Assembly (NCBI GenBank): GCA_964019135.1
Contig: OZ025258.1
Location: 35,234,126 to 35,298,125, forward strand
Direction of reading: 5' to 3'
DNA: 64,000 bases
DNA from: Arenicola marina
Lineage: Eukaryota; Annelida; Polychaeta; Arenicolidae
In this document: positions 35,101-45,286 of the stretch, piece after piece
Position numbering within the stretch: the first letter of the stretch is position 1
Layout: every line of letters starts with the position of its first letter
Translations under genes and position numbers: made by a program
Notes under the pieces: generated by a model
What the model saw: only the letters and a program-made list of their open reading frames with translations
The model's database searches: none
Told to the model about the DNA's origin: nothing

Positions 35101-36346
35101 ACACCCAGTCTGATATCCGGGACACCCAGTCTGATACCCGGGACACCCAGTCTGATACCCGGGACACCAAGTCTGATACCCGGGACACCAAGTCCGATAT
35201 GCGGGATACCCAGTCTGATACCCGGGACACCCAGTCTGATACCTGGGACACCCAGTCTGATACCCGGGATACCCAGTCTGATACCCGGGACACCCAGTCT
35301 GATACCCGGGACACCCAGTCTGATACCCGGGATACCCAGTCTGATACCCGGGACACCCAGTCTGATACCCGGGACACCCAGTCTGATACCCGGGACACCC
35401 AGTCTGATACCCGGGACACCAAGTCTGATACCCGGGACACCAAGTCCGATATGCGGGATACCCAGTCTGATACCCGGGACACCCAGTCTGATACCTGGGA
35501 CACCCAGTCTGATACCCGGGATACCCAGTCTGATACCCGGGACACCCAGTCTGATACCCGGGACACCAAGTCCGATATGCGGGATACCCAGTCTGATACC
35601 CGGGACACCCAGTCTGATACCTGGGACACCCAGTCTGATACCCGGGATACCCAGTCTGATACCCGGGACACCCAGTCTGATACCTGGGACACCCAGTCTG
35701 ATACCTGGGACACCCAGTCTGATACCCGGGATACCCAGTCTGATACCCGGGACACCCAGTCTGATACCCGGGACACCCAGTCTGATACCCGGGATACCCA
35801 GTCTGATACCCGGGACACCCAGTCTGATACCCGGGACACCCAGTCTGATACCCGGGACACCCAGTCTGATACCCGGCACACCCAGTCTGATACCCGGGAC
35901 ATCCAGTCTGATACCCGGGACACCCAGTCTGATACCCGGGACACCCAGCCTGATACCCGGCACACCCAGTCTGATACCCGGGACACCCAGTCTGATATCC
36001 GGGACACCCAGTCTGATACCCGGGACACCAAGTCTGATACCCGGGACACCAAGTCCGATATGCGGGATACCCAGTCTGATACCCGGGACACCCAGTCTGA
36101 TACCCGGGACACCCAGTCTGATACCCGGGACACCCAGTCTGATACCCGGGACACCCAGTCTGATACCCGGGACACCCAGTCTGATACCCGGCACACCCAG
36201 TCTGATACCCGGGACACCCAGTCTGATACCCGGGACACCCAGTCTGATACCCGGGACACCCAGTCTGATACCCGGCACACCCAGTCTGATACCCGGGACA
36301 CCCAGTCTGATACCCGGCACACCCAGTCTGATACCCGGGACACCTA
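32124..36346. repeat. 21-bp minisatellite, block 2 (about 200 units)
   Basis: Same unit as block 1. Variants (ACACCAAGTCCGATATGCGG, CTAATATCC, GATACCTGGG, CCCGGCACACC) recur in order. A 651-bp higher-order period (31 units) is clear from 32581/33232 and 32822/33473. A second pattern, rich in GATACCTGGG and GATACCCAG variants, dominates 33730-36060. Open frames up to 1,412 codons are a by-product of the 21-base period. The block ends abruptly in uniform units at 36346. Confidence 0.97.
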
Positions 36347-36602
36347 AAGTAGCCAACATGATGCCACTAAAGGATTAGAGACCTTAGTCCAAACCTGAAA
36401 CTGAGACTGTTGCTGTTGCATTGATCTATTTTTAATTACTCAAAGAAAGAGAAATAACATTTTAGGCACAAGTGAATGGGTTCGGAAAATGCTTATTTCA
36501 AACAGATCATTCATACCTAACACCGGTCGTAAAATGTTTATACCGAAAGTAAGGAATTAAAACCGGAAGTAAGGAGTTATAACCTAAAGTAATTAATTAA
36601 AT
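36347..36602. repeat. Short repeat next to array block 2, also found at 52985-53165
   Basis: From about 36486, TTATTTCAAACAGATCATTC, TAACACCGG, GTAAGGAATTAAAACCGGAA and AGTAATTAATTAAATGC match 52985-53100 in the same order and orientation, and the match carries on into the first bases of copy A. The first 130 bases after the array show nothing recognisable. Confidence 0.75.
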
Positions 36603-37525
36603 GCAGATTTAAGTAAAAAAAAGGACAAAATCAGGCGCAAATGATTGAAACCAGGAGTAAATAAGCCGGGATGATTTTAATCTAACCCATAATAGGCGCC
36701 ACGTTTAGGATTGTAACCGGCCCTGCTTCGTGAGTCACCGAGGTAATGGGAACTGAAGCTGCCTGCTCTCTGGCCCGCTATTCTGTCAGTCTCTCCTGTC
36801 CACCGACACGTAGCCATCACCAGCCGACCTGAAGGACCTCCCAGTAAATGGGTTCCTGCGTCTCTATTTGATACCCTTGTACTTGCCGCCAGTCGGGTCG
36901 GTAAATCGTTCAGGTGTTTGTTATGTGTTCGTTAATTCAGTTCGTAGGTCGCCTCTACCTTGCCCCTTTGCACCGGGTGCAGCCTGATGACCCTAGTTGT
37001 ATTTACAGTCATCCCAAGATGGTGGCGGGTAATTTAGCTTTTGTTCTTGTTGTTTACTTGAACTTGAAAAGTATCTCCATAGGTCAAATGTCGTGGGTAA
37101 ATGTTGATACTAAAATATGCAGATAGAATGCAGATAAAATTCAACGCCGCCATATGGAGATGACCATAACTATCGACAGTGTCAGGTCCTCAGACTGCCC
37201 GCAGTGATGTGGCCCAGTCACGTCGCCATATATTCTCATCCCCTTCCTCTGCATGGGTGCCACTACTGTCACATCCATCGAAGCAATGCCCGACCAAGGA
37301 CCCCATTACCCGCGCAGCCCCACCCAACCCGCTACCGTCACCACCTACTGCTACCCCCTTCCCCCTACAGCCCCCCCCCCCGTCCCGCCCCTCCACCCGA
37401 AAATTATACCAGCCGATGGTGTTTAGCGGCGAGCAAGGTGATATCGAAGAGGGACAAGTCAAATGTGTTTATAAGTAGACCGGCGTCCAGCAGGCGCTGC
37501 CCTGACGGTTGCAACGGCAACTGGT

Positions 37526-37531
37526 CAGTTC
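37526..37531 (+). repeat. Target-site duplication, left copy (CAGTTC)
   Basis: CAGTTC is present here and at 40093-40098. Copies B and C have it once, within GGTCAGTTCAGCTGG. Confidence 0.9.
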
Positions 37532-37616
37532 TATGGAAGGGGATCGGGGCCAAAATTCTAAGTCCTTAATTCCTTGTGCTTCATTCGTAATTCTTCATTC
37601 TTAATGCGTTATTATT
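37532..37616 (+). repeat. Left terminal inverted repeat of the 2.56-kb element
   Basis: Pairs with 40008-40092. A partial second copy of its inner half follows at 37629-37685. Confidence 0.9.
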
Positions 37617-39225
37617 AATTCTATCAGCGTTCTCCCTAATTCCTTATGCTTCATTCGTAATTTTTCATTCTTAATGCGTTATTATTCATTTCATTGGTGT
37701 ATCTCTTAATTTGTATTCATTCTAAAGTTTGACTTTAAGGTAAGTTCTAACAAATTTTACAAATCAAGGTGAGAAAACAGCAAGAAAAATAAGCAGAACA
37801 CAGCAATAAGTTACAAATACGAATCAAGCAGTACGCATGAAGAACTCCGAATTTAGCATAATACGATCACTGCTTTTTCAACTGCAAAATTATAACGCAA
37901 GATGGCGCCGCAACTTTGGAGATTGGGTAACGCCAACGAAAAGAGGAATGCTCCCTGAGACAGTCTACGGCTAGAGGGCAGCACTAGACACTGAGACGCC
38001 TTTTTGTTTCTTATGAATATTCAAACAAATAGCTGCATGCGGGCGGAAACAGTAAACGTAAACGTTTCGGCGCGTTGTTTTCGGCAATTTGCATCCCCAG
38101 GTCTTTCCCAGCTAACACGTTTTTAGAACCTTTCTAAAACTGTTTTTGGTTCTTATTTGGTTATAATAAATCATAACGTTTTTATTACCATATAAATACG
38201 TTAAATCGTAAACGGAGGTGTCATACTTTTAGACGCGTATTTCAAAACGTTTTTCTGCGGTTTAAAGAACGTTTTCTTATCTGGAAAATTCAGGTGCCAA
38301 AAAAACGTTTTCATCGATGAAAAAAAAAGTAAGAAGCAAAATGATTGACAAGATGAAATTAAGATACGTCACTTGGAAGTGAAGGCAGGTGATACAGTCA
38401 AGGTATCGGCGAGCAGCAGATTCCTGGAAAGAGCTGACTGTCCGCTGAAATTGTGCCTGTTACTTCATAGCAACTGAACCCCCCCCCCCCCACCCCCACG
38501 CCGTTTTTTGTCCGGTATTCGCTAGATCCACTCGTTGCTGCATATATAGCCAAGGGTCTGGAAGGGGGGAATGGCGACACGCGACACAGGCATATTTGAA
38601 AAATCGACATTTGACGTTCACCCTCAAATTCCGACGCCGGGGATTTGAAAAAAAGCCATCCACACGGATAGTGGCATTTTAGAAAAGAAGCGACGCTTCT
38701 GACATTTTACACTGCAAATTGTAAAAGATCGACATTTGACACTGCGAATTTTGAAAAATCAACATTTGACACTGCGAATTTTGAAAAATTGAGACTGGAC
38801 ACTGGACACTTCCACACCTCTACGGATTTAATTTAAATTGTTCTCAAGATTATTATTAAATTAATTGATTCATATCATTTGGGTGAATTACGATAAGATA
38901 ACATTTTAGTTGATAAGCAACATTGCTTATCTTTTGTTAAAAAACTGGCATTCACCCCTTCTTTCCTGAATAAAACCGGCCTAATTAATGCACATGTTAA
39001 TATGTCGCTGATAAACAAAAGTATGACGGCACATCACCACACCCCTACACTGATTTACTACGGTGCCCCCCCCCCCTACTGTGACTGCATGTAGAGCGAT
39101 GTCACATTGTGAATGTTGTTGACTAAGCCAATGCATACTACTAACAACGTCAGCTGGGTAACCTGCTTTGGGCAAGTTTGATTGAGGGTCGAATAGTCGA
39201 AAAACAACTTAATTGAAGAATGGAG

Positions 39226-39270
39226 GCAATGAAGTGTCGCTTGCAAGCTAGTCCTGGTTCGAGCCCAGGC
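39226..39270 (+). other. tRNA-like fragment with B-box
   Basis: GTGTCGCTTGCAAGCTAG is followed by TCCTGGTTCGAGCCCAGG, a closed T-arm with a perfect B-box (GGTTCGAGCCC at 39256-39266). No clear A-box or acceptor stem is present, so this is a tRNA- or SINE-derived scrap inside the TIR element. Confidence 0.45.
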
Positions 39271-40007
39271 CAAGCTCTCGCTACTTTTGTTGCTGTGATT
39301 CACAACCAACTTCGCTGCACCGGAAATTGTCAGTGACAGTGTGTAAACCGGCCACTTCGACGGAATCGTCACCCTGTCCGGTATTATCTGACCAGCAACA
39401 GGAGAACCGAAAGGGAAAATGATACAGACAGTGAAGCTGAAGGTGTCAACAAGGTTAATGTGCTTTTAGAGACCATGCCAGGGGCGAAGCGGAGACTGAC
39501 AAAGCGAGACAGCCAGGCGGAGACGTACTGAATATTCATCAGTGTTCATGATTAATTAACATATGCAAAATTGAGGAACCGGAATCGCCAACCGGTCTCT
39601 GACCAGACGTCATCTCATAGGCGGGAGTACTCCTTTTCTCATAACGTTCGATTGCAACCTCTACCGCAGCGCCTCTCTCGTCATAATTTGTGCTGATAAC
39701 CATGTTATGACGACAGATGGCGCGGATTGACCCAATTGACGATTGCAGACGATTTTATCATGTCGACAGGTCTGAAGCAAGACAGACTATAGAACAAACG
39801 CCCCAAAACGTGTGTCGAGCATACTGTATTAACAATATCACCTGGAACTAATGTTTAACGACTTGAAATTTAACACTTAAAATTAAGAATTGACAAATAC
39901 GCCGAACGAATTAACAATATAGCATTAACAATCAAGCATTACAAATCTAGCATAACAAAAAAAATAAGGATTTAGCACCAAGAAGTAAGAAATACGCAGA
40001 CCCAATA

Positions 40008-40092
40008 AACAATAACGCATTAAGAATAAAGAATTACGAATTAAGCACAAGGAATTAAAGACTTGGAATTTTGGCCCCGATCCCCTTCCATA
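40008..40092 (-). repeat. Right terminal inverted repeat of the 2.56-kb element
   Basis: Reverse complement starts TATGGAAGGGGATCGGGGCC; followed by the second CAGTTC at 40093-40098. Confidence 0.9.
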
Positions 40093-40480
40093 CAGTTCAG
40101 CTGGTCAGTGGCTGCCGTCGAAAATCCTCCTGATGTCAGATTTCTTTCCACGGCAGCGCTGCTATTACAGGCAGCAATTTGTTAATCGTTTTGCGGTCTG
40201 ATTTACTTGCCGTTGCCTTTGCTACAATTCTAACTACTGGTGGTACAATAAACCGCCGGTTTGAGTTAGATTGTTTGACAATTAATTCATAAGTTGAACA
40301 ATTAATGTTCGAACATTCAGCAATCACATGGTAATATTGTTGCGAACAATAAGTGAACAAAGACATATAGAGGAAAGAATGCTTCTTCCCAATGAAAAAC
40401 ATGTGGTGAAGCCGACGAGACAAAGAGAGTGAACAGCCCTACATGTACGGGAGCTGCGCTTTCATTGATAGTCGAAATTA

Positions 40481-40498
40481 ATCACGAAATATCGTGAT
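40481..40498. other. Hairpin sequence ATCACGAAATATCGTGAT at the exchange point
   Basis: Seven-base arms (ATCACGA/TCGTGAT) around AATA. Also at 43544-43561 (copy B) and 46608-46625 (copy C). To its left copies B and C agree against A; to its right A and B agree against C. Confidence 0.8.
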
Positions 40499-42224
40499 TC
40501 TCCAAGGAGACTAATTCCGATCATACTGCAAGTGCATGGAAGTCAGCAATGTCAGCAAGCATCCATGGAGAGTTTTTAACCCTCTCCCGTGCCACATCGG
40601 ATTCCCTTGCGTTGTGTGTCGGCGTGTCACCCATCTCTGAATGACACAGTTTTAAGCGGATCAATAATGTATTACTAATTGTGTTCCCCCAACACATCAA
40701 TATCCCTGCATAGAGACAATATTGACTATTGACTGACAATCAAAATATGATTCTGACATGCCACAATGACCCTCAGAGGAGGAAGCGATAGATCTGGCAG
40801 AGGCCCTTTGTGTGCCTGTAAATTATCACCCCACCAGCCGGATATTGTCCCCATGACGTCAAGCTATTCTTTATTTCAACCATCAAGTGCGCCGGGTTCA
40901 TAACTACGATTTTCCCGTAGACTTATGCGGCAGAATATACGGTACTTTTTTTCAATCCATCACCTTCCCCTTTTGTTTCCTCCGCCATCAACCACTCCCC
41001 CTCATCCGACCCTCCCCTTCCTCTCTCCTGTCTCCCTGCACCCCCCCCCCCCCACCCACATTCCCAGCTCCCCACAATCCGCTCACTCCGACTCCTTCAA
41101 TTTTCCTTCCGCCATTACAGTGCCCACCCACCAACACCACCAGCCCACCCAAGCCGCTCCCTTCAGCCGCTGCTTCACCTTCATAAACGAAACACATCAC
41201 TGGCTTCGCTTTCACCTGCCCGGAAGGTGCTTTGTCTTCAACAGCGGCAGCGCGCTCGTCTCCAGGGTAAGCAGTCACAATTTGAGCCGGGACATGCGAC
41301 CGGTGGGCCCAGGGCCACGCCCACTTCTGTTGTTTAACCCTTTGTTTCGTTTGCGTAACCCGAAAGTCATCCAGGTGCATTGCAATTAGCTGGAGCATCC
41401 TGTCGAGGCCCGCTATAGTTCACAATATTAACGTGAATATTATTGCGGAATGATGGGACAGGGCTTTGAGTCCTTACATTCTTTGTGTGACATTTTTCCT
41501 TGCCTTTTTTTGATAAACAAGATAAATTCAGTGGCGAGGATACGTAAATCAGATTAATATGATGTTTATTATTTATGTACATGCCTATTGTATAAATTAC
41601 CCTCGCACCACCACAATATGCTCGCTCCGCAGCTCACCCATGAAATACACCCCTAGATCGATCCCTCCGATCCAACCCCCCGCTCGATGCCCCTACCGAC
41701 CACTGCCGGCCCCCACCCTCTCCTACCCCTCCATGTGGGGTCGCCAGTCCCATCGCCTTCATTCGCCTAATTCCAGAGTGTCGTCTAAGATCTGCCGAGG
41801 TCGATAGAGCGTGAAATCCTATTCAGATGTGTATACTATCCACCCCAGCAACCCATCACCCCTCCCCACTTCCCCCTCTCAATATTTCTTGGTCTTGGAG
41901 TAGGCTCCTTAGCTTCTCAATGTCGGGTCTAATGCATGTCCTAGGCCACGTCGTCGACAACACCATCAAAGAAACGGATCCTTCTAGGCGGAAGTCAAAA
42001 TATATAAATAGACGCGTTTTCCCAACCAGACTTTCCTTGGGATCAGGACAGGACATCCTGACATCCGGTCGTTTCTGTTCGTCTTGGGTCCGGGTTGGAC
42101 CGGTTCACCTTCTGGTGCGTTCGGTTCACCTCGTAATTTTGAGATAAAGGAGTCTTCAAATCCCAATAATTAGTGGTGACTTACTTTTAGTATTGTTTTG
42201 TTGCATGTTTGGTAACCATTAAAA

Positions 42225-45200
42225 GCAGATTTAAGTGAATAATAAAGAACAAAATCGGGCGCAAATGATTGAAACCAGGTGTAAATAACCCGGCATGACT
42301 TTAATCTGACCCATAACAGGCGCTACGTTTAGGATTGTAACCGGCCCTGCTTCGTGAGTCACCGAGGTAATGGGAACTGAAGCTGCCTGCTCTCTGGCCC
42401 GCTATTCTGTCAGTCTCTCCTCTCCACCGACACGTAGCCATCACCAGCCGACCTAAGGGACCTTTCATTAAATGGGTTCCTGCGTCTCTATTTGATACCC
42501 TTGTACTTGCCGCCACTCGGGTCGGTAAATTGTTCAGGTGTTTGTTATGTGTTCGTTAATTTAGTTCGTAGGTCGCCTCTACCTTGCCCCTTTGCACCGG
42601 ATGCACCCTGATGACCCTAGTTGTATTTACGGTCATCCCAAGATGGTGGCGGGTAATTTAGGTTTTGTCCTGTTGTTTACTTGAACTTGAAAAGTATCTT
42701 CAAAGGTCAAATGTCGTGGGTGAATGTTGATACTAAAATATGCAGATAGAATGCAGATAAAATTCAACGCCGCCATATGGAGATGCCCTTAACTCTCGAC
42801 AGTGTCAGGTCCTCAGACTGCCCGCAGTGATGTGGCCCAGTCACGTCGCCATATATTCTCATCCCCTTCCTCTGCATGGTTGCCACTACTGTCACATCCA
42901 TCGAAGCAATGCCCGACCAAGGACCCCATTACCCGCGCAGCCCCACCCAACCCGCCAGCGTTACCACCGACTGCTACCCCCTTCCCCCTACAGCCCCCCC
43001 CCACCCCCGTCCCGCCCCTCCACCCGAAAATTCTACCAGCTGATTTGTGTTTAGCGGCGAGCAAGGTGAGATCGAAGAGGGACAAGTCAAATGTGTTTAT
43101 AAGTAGACCGGCGTTCAGGCAGGCGCTGCCCTGACGGTTGCCCCGGCAACTGGTCAGTTCAGCTGGTCAGTGGCTGCCGTCGAAAGTCATCCTGATGTCA
43201 GATTTCTTTCCACGGCAGCGCTGCTATTACAGGCAGCAATTTGTTAATCGTTTTGCTGTCTGATTTACTTGCCGTTGCCTTTGCTACAATTCTAACTACT
43301 GGTGGTAAAATAAACCGCCGGTTTGAGTTAGTTTGTTTGACAATTAATTCATAAGTTAAACAATTAATGTTCGAACATTCAGCAATCACATGGTAATATT
43401 GTTGCGAACAATAAGTGAAAAAAAGACATATAGAGGAAAGAATGCTTCTTCCCAATGATAAACATGTGGTGAAGCCGACGGGACAAAGAGAGTGAACAGC
43501 CCTACATGTACGGGAGCTGCGCTTTCATTGATAGTCTAAACCAATCACGAAATATCGTGATTCTCCAAGGAGACTGATTCCGATCATACTGCAAGTGCAT
43601 GGAAGTCAGCAATGTCAGCAAGCATCCATGGAGAGTTTTTAACCCTCTCCCGTGCCACATCGGATTCCCTTGCGTTGTGTGTCGGCGTGTCACCCATCTC
43701 TGAATGACACAGTTTTAAGCAGATCAATAATGTATTACTAATTGTGTTCCCCCAACACATCAATATCCCTGCATAGAGACAATATTGACTATTGACTGAC
43801 AATCAAAATATGATTCTGACATGCCACAATGACCCTCAGAGGAGGAAGCGATAGATCTGGCAGAGGCCCTTTGTGTGCCTGTAAATTATCACCCCACCAG
43901 CCGGATATTGTCCCCATGACGTCAAGCTATTCTTTATTTCAACCATCAAGTGCGCCGGGTTCATAACTACGATTTTCCCGTAGACTTATGCGGCAGAATA
44001 TACGGTACTTTTTTTCAATCCATCACCTTCCCCTTTTGTTTCCTCCGCCATCAACCACTCCCCCTCATCCGACCCTCCCCTTCCTCTCTCCTGTCTCCCT
44101 GCACCCCCCCCCCCCACCCACATTCCCAGCTCCCCACAATCCGCTCACTCCGACTCCTTCAATTTTCCTTCCGCCATTACAGTGCCCACCCACCAACACC
44201 ACCAGCCCACCCAAGCCGCTCCCTTCAGCCGCTGCTTCACCTTCATAAACGAAACACATCACTGGCTTCGCTTTCACCTGCCCGGAAGGTGCTTTGTCTT
44301 CAACAGCGGCAGCGCGCTCGTCTCCAGGGTAAGCAGTCACAATTTGAGCCGGGACATGCGACCGGTGGGCCCAGGGCCACGCCCACTTCTGTTGTTTAAC
44401 CCTTTGTTTCGTTTGCGTAACCCGAAAGTCATCCAGGTGCATTGCAATTAGCTGGAGCATCCTGTCGAGGCCCGCTATAGTTCACAATATTAACGTGATT
44501 ATTATTGCGGAATGATGGGACAGGGCTTTGAGTCCTTACATTCTTTGTGTGACATTTTTCCTTGCCTTTTTTTGATAAACAAGATAAATTCAGTGGCGAG
44601 GATACGTAAATCAGATTAATATGATGTTTATTATTTATGTACATGCCTATTGTATAAATTACCCTCGCACCACCACAATATGCTCGCTCCGCAGCTCACC
44701 CATGAAATACACCCCTAGATCGATCCCTCCGACCCAACCCCCCGCTCGATGCCCCTACCGACCACTGCCGGCCCCCACCCTCTCCTACCCCTCCCTGTAG
44801 GGTCGCCAGTCCCATCGCCTTCATTCGCCTAATTCCAGAGTGTCGTCTAAGATCTGCCGAGGTCGATAGAGCGTGAAATCCTATTCAGATGTGTATACTA
44901 TCCACCCCAGCAACCCATCACCCCTCCCCACTTCCCCCTCTCAATATTTCTTGGTCTTGGAGTAGGCTCCTTAGGTTCTCAATGTCGGGTCTAATGCATG
45001 TCCTAGGCCACGTCGTCGACAACACCATCAAAGAAACGGATCCTTCTAGGCGGAAGTCAAAATATATAAATAGACGCGTTTTCCCAACCAGACTTTCCTT
45101 GGGATCAGGACAGGACATCCTGACATCCGGTCGTTTCTGTTCGTCTTGGGTCCGGGTTGGACCGGTTCACCTTCTGGTGCGTTCGGTTCACCTCGTAATT

Positions 45201-45286
45201 TTGAGATAAAGGAGTCTTCAAATCCCAATAATTAGTGGTGACTTACTTTTAGTATTGTTTTGTTGCATGTTTGGTAACCATTAAAA
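42225..45286. repeat. 3.06-kb tandem unit, copy B (3,062 bp)
   Basis: The middle unit. Its first 1.3 kb is nearly identical to copy C and its last 1.7 kb nearly identical to copy A, the signature of a unit made by unequal exchange. It has the empty site of the 2.56-kb element near 43157. There is no coding sequence beyond low-complexity frames. Confidence 0.92.

Larger units (their letters stand above)
37532..40092. mobile_element. 2,561-bp TIR element, 6-bp duplication, non-autonomous
   Basis: The termini are inverted repeats of about 85 bp beginning TATGGAAGGGGATCGGGGCC, identical for the first 27 bases and with about six differences after that. Subterminal DNA is filled with reiterated AATTCTTAATGCGTTATT-like words (37560-37690 and 39840-40060). 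CAGTTC is duplicated at the ends, and the paralogous sites in copies B and C are empty. No transposase is seen; internal open frames are short. Superfamilies with 6-bp duplications include IS3EU and Dada. The TATGG end would suit the former, but this is from memory of end rules and needs a search. Confidence 0.9.
36603..42224. repeat. 3.06-kb tandem unit, copy A (with a 2.56-kb insertion)
   Basis: Aligns with copy B from GCAGATTTAAG onwards. Without the insertion at 37532-40092 and its duplicated 6 bases it is about 3,055 bp. The left part (to about 40480, ignoring the insertion) differs from copy B at many positions, while the right part (40499-42224) is almost identical to B. There is no gene: C-rich runs give proline-rich open frames, for example at 40887-41186. 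Recurrent sequence marks are CAAGATGGTGG-type motifs and a TATATAAATAG near 42000. Confidence 0.9.

Noticed and set aside
32121-36359. Open frame of 1,412 codons on the minus strand, and similar giants at 19920-21459 and 33656-36347
   Set aside because: They are a direct result of a stop-free 21-bp unit repeated in phase; equally long frames exist in five of six frames and there is no start context, splice site or domain.
39226-39270. Functional tRNA gene
   Set aside because: Only the T-arm is intact; the acceptor stem and D-arm do not form.
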